A stretch of 64,000 nt of DNA, from positions 1-64,000 of the forward strand of contig SUZF01000010.1 of NCBI GenBank assembly GCA_015060065.1. Direction: 5' to 3'. The first letter of the stretch is position 1; each line of letters starts with the position of its first letter. The position numbers were made by a program, and so were the translations under genes. Shown one piece after another: positions 1-8,406 of the stretch. The DNA is from Rikenellaceae bacterium (lineage in GTDB: Bacteria; Bacteroidota; Bacteroidia; Bacteroidales; Rikenellaceae). The notes below the pieces were generated by a model. It did not search any database and had not been told where the DNA came from. It saw nothing but the letters and a program-made list of their open reading frames with translations.

Positions 1-930
1 TGTTACATTGAAGAACTTCCTTAAAAACTCTTCTTTGTCTCTTGCGCATTCGTCAGTGTTATTATTGTGCGATGTGTGAAGGATATGTTTTCTTAAAGCC
101 TCATCATCAACGGGGATAACAAACACAAGATTAAACTTTTCATCGCATAAAAATGTTTTTATATCCGTGAGAAGATTATATGCTTGCGAACTGCTACATC
201 TATCTATGTTGTCGATAACGAGGACAAGTTGATCGAGATTGGTGATAGAGCATTCTCCCACTTCTACATAATCAACAATTTTTGTATAGGTATTGTTAAC
301 TATATTACGCTTCTTCAATGCTTTAGATATCATATCTCTAAAGCATCCTTCAAATTGTTCAGGCGCAAATACTATTGGCTTATTAATTTGAATTTTTAGC
401 TTCTGAAATATGCCGCCAAAAATAGTAATAAGTACTCCCAATAATGATAGGCCGGTAAAAATCGGCACCTTCATTTCAAAAGATATAGGCAGACAATTTA
501 TAATAATAAGCAGCGCAAGCAATGCTAGACACAATATACCTAAATAATTTGTAGATACATAGGTTTTTGGCTCAGTTTCTGCCGATTCCGATTGATAGAA
601 TCGTTGCATAACCTCCGTTTGTCCCTGCTTTAATTCTTGTTGAATACGAAGTAGGAACATGCGTCTGAAGGAGTCATTTGCATATTTCCACGCATCATAT
701 GTAATAAACTTGACTTTTACATCTTCTGAACAAGTTAGGCTCTTTTTTGAGGTTTCGATGATAGACGACTTACCAGATCCCCAACTTCCAAATAATCCAA
801 TAGTAAAGACCTGCTCTTTAGGTGCTTGTTGAATTAAATTGGTTAAGTTATCTGCATAGGTTGAGGTATTAAGCAAATCAGTATCTTTGCTTAATACAAT
901 TTCTCTATCTGGGATAAATTGTCTCTTCAT
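1..930 (-). CDS. KAP family P-loop NTPase, C-terminal part beyond left edge
   Basis: Frame open from ATG (complement 928-930) to position 1; reads MKRQFIPDREIVLSKDTDLLN...; Walker A GLFGSWGSGKSS, hydrophobic segments, Walker B-like LVLVIDNIDRC. Confidence 0.85.
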   Translation of the reverse strand, partial: MKRQFIPDREIVLSKDTDLLNTSTYADNLTNLIQQAPKEQVFTIGLFGSWGSGKSSIIETSKKSLTCSEDVKVKFITYDAWKYANDSFRRMFLLRIQQELKQGQTEVMQRFYQSESAETEPKTYVSTNYLGILCLALLALLIIINCLPISFEMKVPIFTGLSLLGVLITIFGGIFQKLKIQINKPIVFAPEQFEGCFRDMISKALKKRNIVNNTYTKIVDYVEVGECSITNLDQLVLVIDNIDRCSSSQAYNLLTDIKTFLCDEKFNLVFVIPVDDEALRKHILHTSHNNNTDECARDKEEFLRKFFNVT

Positions 931-956
931 ATATTTATTTTTGTTGTAATAGTCCT

Positions 957-1583
957 TTATCTCTCTCCATAATTTTCTACCAACTCTAACTTCTTGATGC
1001 GGGAGGTTATGGCGCTTGGCTTGCGTTGGAAATGGGAAGCAAGTTCTTTGGTCGTTGCACCCTCGCACCACATTTGGGTTAGCTCTAAATCATCCTCCTC
1101 TGTCCACGGCTTGTAGGCATTGGAATACTCCTGCTGGCAAGCAAAAACCGAATAGGTAGGCGTTCCTGTCAGCTGCTTATACGCTCTCAAATATTTCTTC
1201 AATCGCTTTACATCCTTATCCGAAATATATGGCAAACGACGGATATCCATATTATCCGAGAGGTCGTTGAGCTTGACCGCCACTGCCAAAGGATTCTCCT
1301 TGACACGAGCAATAAACTTGTCGTACGGCTCATTCTCCGACAATTTGGTTACACAGCGCAGCGCCTCGATAATCTCCCTCGAAAAGCCCTCGGCAGCAAG
1401 GCGTTCAAAGGTCCAATCTGTATCTTCAATAACATCGTGCAATACGCCGACAATCTTCTCCTCGGTAGTTTTGCCTGCCGCCATAACACGTAACGGGTGA
1501 CCGATATAGTTATTGCCTGCCTTGTCAAACTGCCCACGATGCGCCTCGGTGGCTATCTCTATTGCTCGTTCAAGTGTACTCAT
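957..1583 (-). CDS. HD-domain (RelA/SpoT-type) phosphohydrolase-like protein with C-terminal HTH/SANT-like segment
   Basis: AHRGQ...GHPLRV...VLHDVIEDT and KLNDLSDNM motifs; C-terminus WTEEDDLELTQMWCEGATTKELASHFQRKPSAITSRIKKLEL. Confidence 0.8.
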   Translation of the reverse strand: MSTLERAIEIATEAHRGQFDKAGNNYIGHPLRVMAAGKTTEEKIVGVLHDVIEDTDWTFERLAAEGFSREIIEALRCVTKLSENEPYDKFIARVKENPLAVAVKLNDLSDNMDIRRLPYISDKDVKRLKKYLRAYKQLTGTPTYSVFACQQEYSNAYKPWTEEDDLELTQMWCEGATTKELASHFQRKPSAITSRIKKLELVENYGER

Positions 1584-2356
1584 AGCACATTAATTAGTCG
1601 TGAATATATATCACATATCTCTACTAGTTTGGTAATTAGTGTATCGTGAGATATATTATAATATCCTGTTAGGAGTTCATATGGCTTGCGTTTGTTCTTC
1701 TCGGATAGATATGGCAACATATCAGCAAGAAATCGATCTATAATAGAAGAGTCCTTACCACAAGCAGCCACTAATTTATACAGTTCTGAAGGTTGAAAAG
1801 ATGCAAAATCGGCTTTTCCTATCAGCATTAGACAATTATATGGCTTTTTGCTATTGTCTGGTTTATAGTCAATTCTTAAATCAGATGTTCCGAGGTGATA
1901 GCCAAACCCAAATTTTACAAATTCATCGATTACATTGCGTAATACTTCTTTATTATTATCTTTCAGCCACTCCTCCTTGTCATTGTATGCTCTACGCATA
2001 TCTATATCGTTCTTGGCCAATTCTGCTTTTTTGTTCTGTGGAATCACCTCACCCCCTACAAGTTCGGCTATTTGCATTAAATAATCCAAAGCTATCTCTG
2101 GTTTTATTTGAAAGAACTCTCTGTTGGAATTTATTCTATTGCCAACGAGGAGCGATAGCGAGGAATGTATAAATCTCTCTACCTTCTTGTATTCGCGAAC
2201 CTGATAGATGGCATACCATTCAAATGGAGTTGGCACTCCGGTTGTGTGCAGTTCCTTCATTCGTTTCTCGACCGTACCAGAGGTGATACCAATTTTTACA
2301 ATATCCTCCTTAAAACTTGGATTTGTTAGAATATATACGATGCCTATTTCTTCCAT
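1580..2356 (-). CDS. GIY-YIG family protein (T5orf172-like)
   Basis: N-terminus GIVYILTNPSFKEDIVKIGITSGTVEKRMKELHTTGVPTPFE; 4-bp overlap with next gene. Confidence 0.75.
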   Translation of the reverse strand: MEEIGIVYILTNPSFKEDIVKIGITSGTVEKRMKELHTTGVPTPFEWYAIYQVREYKKVERFIHSSLSLLVGNRINSNREFFQIKPEIALDYLMQIAELVGGEVIPQNKKAELAKNDIDMRRAYNDKEEWLKDNNKEVLRNVIDEFVKFGFGYHLGTSDLRIDYKPDNSKKPYNCLMLIGKADFASFQPSELYKLVAACGKDSSIIDRFLADMLPYLSEKNKRKPYELLTGYYNISHDTLITKLVEICDIYSRLINVL

Positions 2357-2401
2357 GACTTGTGGGGTTAAGATAATGACAAAGTTAGCGAATTATTTCT
2401 G

Positions 2402-2839
2402 TCACAACAAATAATTTAGCACACTCTCCCAATCGGGAAAGCGCTCCGTACCAAAATGGATATGCTCGCCATCGAAAATATCAACACCATGTCGTGTGCG
2501 GTCATCAATGATATAATCGCCTCTACAAAGATTCTTATGGTGCGATAATATTAGACGCTTATAGGCCATATCACCCAAATATTTTTGTACCCACTGCACC
2601 TTATCGCTCCACGCTGATGGGTTATTCCAAGGTGCTGTCGATAGTATGTAGACATCATATTTCTGTGCCAACTTCCTAAACGCATCTATTGCCCCAGTCA
2701 TCGGTGTCATCTTTGAAAATATGCCTGGTATATCATCAAGATGTCCTTCAAACTGCGACAAAATGTTGGTATCCATAGCATCTATACCCGACTTGAAATC
2801 AACCAGCACATTGTCCATATCAATGTAAATAGTTTTCAT
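2402..2839 (-). CDS. 5'(3')-deoxyribonucleotidase-like HAD protein
   Basis: MKTIYIDMDNVLVDF motif, LSTAPW, IDDRTRHG. Confidence 0.8.
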   Translation of the reverse strand: MKTIYIDMDNVLVDFKSGIDAMDTNILSQFEGHLDDIPGIFSKMTPMTGAIDAFRKLAQKYDVYILSTAPWNNPSAWSDKVQWVQKYLGDMAYKRLILSHHKNLCRGDYIIDDRTRHGVDIFDGEHIHFGTERFPDWESVLNYLL

Positions 2840-2985
2840 AATGGCACTTTATTTTATTCTCCTACAAAGTTAGCAATTATTTCTAATAGAATGTTGTGGG
2901 ACTGCGAAAACTCATATTGTCCACACAGCAAAAAGAGAAAAAGCCGAAACTTTTTCTCTCGATATTACATAGGATATTGTTTTTA

Positions 2986-3609
2986 CTACCCCTCCATCAT
3001 ATCTATCTCCATCTGCAAGATGTCAAGAAACTTCGCTGCGTGAGTACCGTCCATCTGGGTATGGTGGAATTGGAACGATACGGTCAATGTGGTCTTAAAC
3101 GAGCCTCGTTTGTACCTACCCCAAATCATAAACGGATTGTTGAAAATGCCGCTATACATACCCACCGCGCCATCTATTTCGTACTGCGCCAATGCCGAGG
3201 TGCCGATAACCATACTCTCTGCCGAGAGGTCGTGGTCGGCACAACTCTCCGCCACCTGCTTCGTCAGGCGCAGATAGTCGCTATTGAACTGCGCCAAATC
3301 CTCGCTGTAAGGCACATCGCACGAACTCACCTCGCCCGCTGTGTTGGCAACAATGGTGTTTACGGCAATGGTGTCGTACTGCATCAACTTGTCGCCCACG
3401 GGGAGCATATAGAACTCCTTGACCTGCACGGCGGCACGACCAATGCAGTAGCACATCAACATATTGAATTTCAGCCCTCGCTTGCGGCTGATTTTCACGA
3501 GGCGCGATACATCGAGCGTCTTGAAAAATGTAACCATCGGCATCGGTGCCTGCATCCACATCTCAAAGGCGTATGCACGAGTTGTCTGCTGGGGATTTAT
3601 CTCTCTCAT
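2986..3609 (-). CDS. CatA-like chloramphenicol O-acetyltransferase family protein
   Basis: C-terminal HHTQMDGTHAAKFL matches CAT active-site HHxxxDG; overall CAT-like length. Confidence 0.8.
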   Translation of the reverse strand: MREINPQQTTRAYAFEMWMQAPMPMVTFFKTLDVSRLVKISRKRGLKFNMLMCYCIGRAAVQVKEFYMLPVGDKLMQYDTIAVNTIVANTAGEVSSCDVPYSEDLAQFNSDYLRLTKQVAESCADHDLSAESMVIGTSALAQYEIDGAVGMYSGIFNNPFMIWGRYKRGSFKTTLTVSFQFHHTQMDGTHAAKFLDILQMEIDMMEG

Positions 3610-3749
3610 AGCGGTAATTTTTTGATAAAGAGTCGCAAAGGTAATAATTTCTTTGCAAAGTCCGCAAAAGTCGGGGTTGGATTTGTATAAATAAGTATTA
3701 TTAGAGGGTTAGTTAGTTTTGCTGGGGAGTTGTATTAATTACTATAATT

Positions 3750-4442
3750 ATGGCAAAATTAAGTGAATCAGACAAGCGTTTTATGGGATGCTTGCGTAAT
3801 ATAGCAATAGGAGTGGCTGTTATGTTTCTTCTTCCCTATCTTGGGGCTGCTGTTTATGGGTGGATAGATAGCCGAAATGATAAAAAGAACCAAGAACGAT
3901 TGCAATTAGTAGAAGAATGTATTGAGAACTTGGATTTCGTTCAGGCGAGGAAACTGCTGTCGGAATATAGCGGGAATACACAAAATACATACGGAAAACC
4001 AAATTACTATGCGCTTACGAAGGAAAAATTATCACAAGCTCATGTCTCTTATTTGGTTAGTCAAGGCCAATTCTCATTAGCTAAACAAATTGCTACAGAA
4101 GACAGAGACAAGAATCTCTATGAAAGTGCATTGATGAATCAACTTATAGACATCTATGGCTCATATACCAATGTTGAGCTTATAAAAGCATTGTCTTTGG
4201 TGGAAATAGATGTAGAAGATGATGAAAAATATGATGAAAAGATAGGGAAGTTTGTCCCATATGTGAATATTGAAGAGTATAATATGAGAGTAACGTCTTT
4301 TAATACTAAATTGGACCGCTTCTGCAAAAGTCTATACGCAATGGGGAAAAAGGAGGATGCAAAAGCCTTTCTGAACTTATTGAAACCCGACTATAACGGC
4401 AGTACAGTAAAGATTAACAAGATAAAAAGCCAATATCGATAG
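3750..4442 (+). CDS. hypothetical membrane-anchored protein
   Basis: ORF with N-terminal TM segment (IAIGVAVMFLLPYLGAAVYGW). Confidence 0.65.
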   Translation: MAKLSESDKRFMGCLRNIAIGVAVMFLLPYLGAAVYGWIDSRNDKKNQERLQLVEECIENLDFVQARKLLSEYSGNTQNTYGKPNYYALTKEKLSQAHVSYLVSQGQFSLAKQIATEDRDKNLYESALMNQLIDIYGSYTNVELIKALSLVEIDVEDDEKYDEKIGKFVPYVNIEEYNMRVTSFNTKLDRFCKSLYAMGKKEDAKAFLNLLKPDYNGSTVKINKIKSQYR

Positions 4443-4498
4443 AGAAACCGAACTCGCGAATAGCACCAACTATTAACCTATTAAAATTAATAAGTAGT

Positions 4499-4846
4499 AT
4501 GGATTTCATTGTAGATGCCCTGTTATGGGTAGTGAAAGGTTCTTTCAAACTGCTATGGTGGGGAATCAAATCGCTATTTGGGTTTAGTAGTGGCTCTTCT
4601 GAGCATAAGAAGCGAAACAAAAACTCGGCTACTGCGCCGGACAAACAGATGGGCGGACTTTTTGACCATCGTATTCCGACTAATTGGACGGCTACTTTTT
4701 CTTATCACGGAGAGCAGATTCGTGTGACATTACATAATCGCAATAGCCGTCCGGCAGAGTTTGAGTTTCTAAATGAGATGCGTAATATGCGTGGAGGAAG
4801 AATCGACACTAAGCAAGTGCGACTACTCAGTATCGAACAAGGATAA
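4499..4846 (+). CDS. hypothetical small protein
   Basis: ORF preceded by TATTAACCTATTAAAATTAA leader motif. Confidence 0.6.
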   Translation: MDFIVDALLWVVKGSFKLLWWGIKSLFGFSSGSSEHKKRNKNSATAPDKQMGGLFDHRIPTNWTATFSYHGEQIRVTLHNRNSRPAEFEFLNEMRNMRGGRIDTKQVRLLSIEQG

Positions 4847-4875
4847 CTAATTTATTAACCTTAAAATTAACAACT

Positions 4876-5490
4876 ATGAAAAAGATTGAGTACAAACGCC
4901 CTTATCACAGCGACCGATATGAGAAAATTGCAATCTATCGCAAGTTAATCTGTGAAGCATTGGAGAGGAGATCTATTTTTGGTATTATCTTCGAGAATGC
5001 ACCTGCCGTAAACCCTCAAACCTTTGATGAGTTCTGGTGTTACGAACTTTTGAAGTTTGAAAATGGGAAAATGCTCCACGCCACCGTGAGATGCAATATC
5101 CCGGAGAGTGCTATCATTTTCACCAAAGAGCAATATGAAAATGGATTTCTGCAAAAGTTCGATGAGCAAAACAACTCGAATTGGGTAGGCGAGTTCCAGA
5201 ATGCTAAATGGTATCGTTGGGAAGAGGTCGAAGAACAAAATCAATACTCGTGGGATTGTCTTTATTATTGTGTAACCGAGGCTATTAACCAATGTGCCGA
5301 CGAGGACTCCTACTATGAAGAGGAAGCGAATTTCGATCAAGGTAATGCCGATACAGATGATTGGATTGTAGATGAGTATTGCGATGATGACGACGACGAT
5401 TTTGACATGGATGATGAGGAAGATGATGATGACGACGATTTTGACACGGATGATGAGGAAGATGATGACGACGAAAACGGCGATGAGTAA
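4876..5490 (+). CDS. hypothetical protein with highly acidic Asp/Glu repeat tail
   Basis: ORF preceded by TTATTAACCTTAAAATTAA; tail (DDDDDDFD[MT]DDEE)2. Confidence 0.65.
   Translation: MKKIEYKRPYHSDRYEKIAIYRKLICEALERRSIFGIIFENAPAVNPQTFDEFWCYELLKFENGKMLHATVRCNIPESAIIFTKEQYENGFLQKFDEQNNSNWVGEFQNAKWYRWEEVEEQNQYSWDCLYYCVTEAINQCADEDSYYEEEANFDQGNADTDDWIVDEYCDDDDDDFDMDDEEDDDDDDFDTDDEEDDDDENGDE
5383..5475 (+). repeat. 39-bp tandem repeat, about 2.4 units, in frame
   Basis: Units 5383-5421, 5422-5460, partial 5461-5475. Confidence 0.9.
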
Positions 5491-5584
5491 TCACTAAAAA
5501 TCACTTCAAACGGCCACTTGTGCTAAGTTTTGGCGCAGACAGCCGTTACCTTTGTTGCTGAAAATAATCAAAAACAATTCAGCT

Positions 5585-6274
5585 ATGGACTTAAATATCC
5601 CTATTTCAGTATCCTCTTGCGACCCCTATATGGATCGCCCGCCCGTTGCAATCTATGTCCACGGCCTGGCCTCGGGAGCCAATGCCTCAACCATCGATAA
5701 ACTTGCCAAACGTTTCCCGCAGTTTGTGTGGATATCAGCCGACTTTGGCGAGGAGCTGGCCGAAAATGTGGAGCAACTCAATGATATGATTCGCAGCAAC
5801 TCCCCGCAGCTTATCATCGGAACTTCGATGGGTGGCTTGACCGTGCTCTATGCCGATGCACCCGAGGTTGTGAAGGTGGTCTGTAACCCTGCATTGTCGA
5901 TTGCCGACAGCGTGCGGCATACTATCGGCTTGGGCAGGCACGAATATTTCTGCGAGCGTTTGGATGGTGCTACGGAGTTTGAACTCACCGAGCAGATGTG
6001 CCAACGATACGAGCGATATATCGCCTCGCACACACCTGTGCTTGGCCGAGCAAGTTATGCTGTATTCTCACCTCACGACGAGCTGCTGGGCGATAAAGCC
6101 GCTGCAGCCGCACAACAAGTCGTAGCAAACAGTGGCTACCGCGTACTTATCGACCCCAAAGGCAAGCACCGTATGCAGTCTTCGACCATTAAACTCATCG
6201 CACAAGAGGTTGTCGATAAAGAGCATTTTGGGGGAATTTCCCTACGCAATAGCGAACAATCAAACGAAAAATAA
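5585..6274 (+). CDS. YqiA/UPF0227-like alpha/beta hydrolase
   Basis: AIYVHGLASGANAST...; nucleophile elbow IGTSMGG; ATG at 5585 preferred over TTG at 5552. Confidence 0.75.
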   Translation: MDLNIPISVSSCDPYMDRPPVAIYVHGLASGANASTIDKLAKRFPQFVWISADFGEELAENVEQLNDMIRSNSPQLIIGTSMGGLTVLYADAPEVVKVVCNPALSIADSVRHTIGLGRHEYFCERLDGATEFELTEQMCQRYERYIASHTPVLGRASYAVFSPHDELLGDKAAAAAQQVVANSGYRVLIDPKGKHRMQSSTIKLIAQEVVDKEHFGGISLRNSEQSNEK

Positions 6275-6315
6275 TTAACTTTGAAGAAAAATTATTAACC
6301 TAAAAATGAAGGGAT

Positions 6316-7788
6316 ATGAGTGAAAATATCAATACAGCCTATGACGCTGCAATAGAGTATCTGAAAACCTCGCCGATGTTTAATCTTTCGCTTTCATCGA
6401 AAGAGTTATTTCATTCCAATTTTTTATATTGGATATGGAAGTTAGATTCAAACGCCTTTAAGCGCCTTATGGCGACACTATTAGATGTCGAAACAAAAGA
6501 ATTGGGTTGGGGAGGCGAGTGGGAAGTAGTACGAGAATATAATAGTTTTGACTTATGTGTTAAGCGTTGCGATAAAGAGAGTTATGACGAAAAGACTAGC
6601 GTAAGAAAGATTCGTTATGGCGATGTCTTATTAGTGATAGAGAATAAGGTCAAAAGCATTCCCTATAAGGCACAGTTGAAAAAATATGTTGATAAGGTCA
6701 ATGAACTATATGGTAAACGCCGTAAGGGCGATGCCGGGAATGTTAAATATATTTTGTTGACATTGCCAACTCACTTCCCAAATGCACCAAAAGAGATATC
6801 ATCAAAAGATAAAAATTCCACCATAGACAATTGGGAAATTGTAACATATGAAAAGTATATCAAAATACTCAAGGAGCTAAAAATATCATCTTCTGATGGT
6901 TTAGATGAACAGACAAAGGTCTACGCATCAAAAATAATAGATGACTATATCAAGTTTGTAGAGCACCTGCTTGTTATATATCAAGTATGGACAGTCAGGT
7001 GCTATGATAAATTAGGCTTTATATATTACAAAGACCAAAAACAACCATGTGGTGCATATATAGGCTATATTACTGATGCTCAAAATCTCCGCATTCACGA
7101 TTTGTTTCATAAATCAAAGTATGCAAGAATTTGTGCAGATATAATCTCTAGATTCGGTGGCGAAAACATAAACATTGATGGCTATGAGGTAGGTATTAAC
7201 TTGACAGATAAAGCGGTGTGTAAATATTTGGAGGAAGAAGGTAACAAGAAAAAAGGTTGTATTGTATGGGAATATAATTACACGCACGGAGAGCCTTTGG
7301 TTGGTGTTAAAATAGCAAGACGAGATAAAGATGATAATCTCATAACATACATTATTCAGGTACAATCTGGTGTATATGAGCATGGTGTAATTGCCGATCA
7401 TTCAAAATTGAAGGGATGCGAGGGCGTAAAAGCCGAGAAATTATGGGACTACATACGCAATAAAAGCACGGATAATATTTTTTCAGTTGGAGGCTATCCG
7501 TGGTTGAGATGTGAAGATTTTGCTGACGATGCGACGAAGGATTTTAACCCACTTTCAAATCAAAATGTAGTTCTTAAATCAGCTATCTTTGATGAATCGC
7601 CGTTATATCCGGAATATAAAAAACAAAAAGATACATTGCCCTATGCAAAATATGCATCAGACAACTCAAATACAGCAATGATATATCAGTTTAGAAAACT
7701 TAAAACTGAAGTAAAAACAGAAGATTTAATTGATTATATTATTACGGATGTTAAAAAACTCCTTGGAGGACTTAACAACCAGCAATAA
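6316..7788 (+). CDS. PD-(D/E)XK nuclease superfamily-like protein (PDDEXK_4-like)
   Basis: NLSLSSKELFHSNFLYWIW N-terminus and GDVLLVIENKVKS...QLKKYVDKV catalytic-like segment. Confidence 0.75.
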   Translation: MSENINTAYDAAIEYLKTSPMFNLSLSSKELFHSNFLYWIWKLDSNAFKRLMATLLDVETKELGWGGEWEVVREYNSFDLCVKRCDKESYDEKTSVRKIRYGDVLLVIENKVKSIPYKAQLKKYVDKVNELYGKRRKGDAGNVKYILLTLPTHFPNAPKEISSKDKNSTIDNWEIVTYEKYIKILKELKISSSDGLDEQTKVYASKIIDDYIKFVEHLLVIYQVWTVRCYDKLGFIYYKDQKQPCGAYIGYITDAQNLRIHDLFHKSKYARICADIISRFGGENINIDGYEVGINLTDKAVCKYLEEEGNKKKGCIVWEYNYTHGEPLVGVKIARRDKDDNLITYIIQVQSGVYEHGVIADHSKLKGCEGVKAEKLWDYIRNKSTDNIFSVGGYPWLRCEDFADDATKDFNPLSNQNVVLKSAIFDESPLYPEYKKQKDTLPYAKYASDNSNTAMIYQFRKLKTEVKTEDLIDYIITDVKKLLGGLNNQQ

Positions 7789-7796
7789 AAGCCACG

Positions 7797-7827
7797 ACCC
7801 CGACTTGAAAAGTCGGGGTGGTTTTTT
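7797..7827 (+). terminator. Rho-independent terminator
   Basis: accccgactt-gaaa-agtcggggt followed by ggttttttg. Confidence 0.85.
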
Positions 7828-7852
7828 GTTAAAATAATATCGAAACAACTCT

Positions 7853-8236
7853 CTACATCAGATTGCTGAACAGATCTTGCTCAACAATGTCGAGTGTGAA
7901 CTTTACGTCAGGCAAAATTTTTTGCAAAGTTCGTTGACGCACGATCGGTTTTACGGCAGAGAAAATTGTTAATTGCACACAATGCTCATCAAAAACATCG
8001 AACTCGTGGGCCATTTTGTGATAAACAGCGTCAGCATTCTTAAAATGGGTGACGAGCAGCAGATGACACAGACCTTTGCTCTCAAAAGTTGAACGGTTGC
8101 TCACTTCGTTCCACGCAGCGAGCGGAAAGACGGCAAGCATCGCTTCGTCAATGCAAACGCTCTCATCTTTGGTGCGGAACTCTAAAATCGTCACAAAGGG
8201 ATCTTCTACAGACTTGGTCTTCTCTCTCATTTTCAT
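7853..8236 (-). CDS. hypothetical protein, divergent to AAA+ ATPase gene
   Basis: 127-aa ORF; divergent promoter region with palindromes. Confidence 0.6.
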   Translation of the reverse strand: MKMREKTKSVEDPFVTILEFRTKDESVCIDEAMLAVFPLAAWNEVSNRSTFESKGLCHLLLVTHFKNADAVYHKMAHEFDVFDEHCVQLTIFSAVKPIVRQRTLQKILPDVKFTLDIVEQDLFSNLM

Positions 8237-8292
8237 ATGCTTTATGTTTTAGGTTTAACTTTCAATCACGATGCAAATTTATACCTAACCTG

Positions 8293-8307
8293 TGCCAAAA
8301 AGTGGCA
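8293..8307. promoter_or_regulatory. palindromic operator-like site 1
   Basis: TGCCAAAAAGTGGCA. Confidence 0.5.
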
Positions 8308-8348
8308 TTGTTATATAGGTTTGCGATTTTTTTTACTCTTTTTTACTC

Positions 8349-8363
8349 TGCCAACTTTTGGCA
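8349..8363. promoter_or_regulatory. palindromic operator-like site 2
   Basis: TGCCAACTTTTGGCA. Confidence 0.55.
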
Positions 8364-8406
8364 GATGTGTAGCATATTTTTGTGCCAGAAATAAAATAAG
8401 AAGATT

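Noticed and set aside
2986-3609. Calling the CAT-like gene a chloramphenicol resistance determinant
   Set aside because: The active-site motif supports the family, but substrate and resistance cannot be inferred from sequence reading alone.
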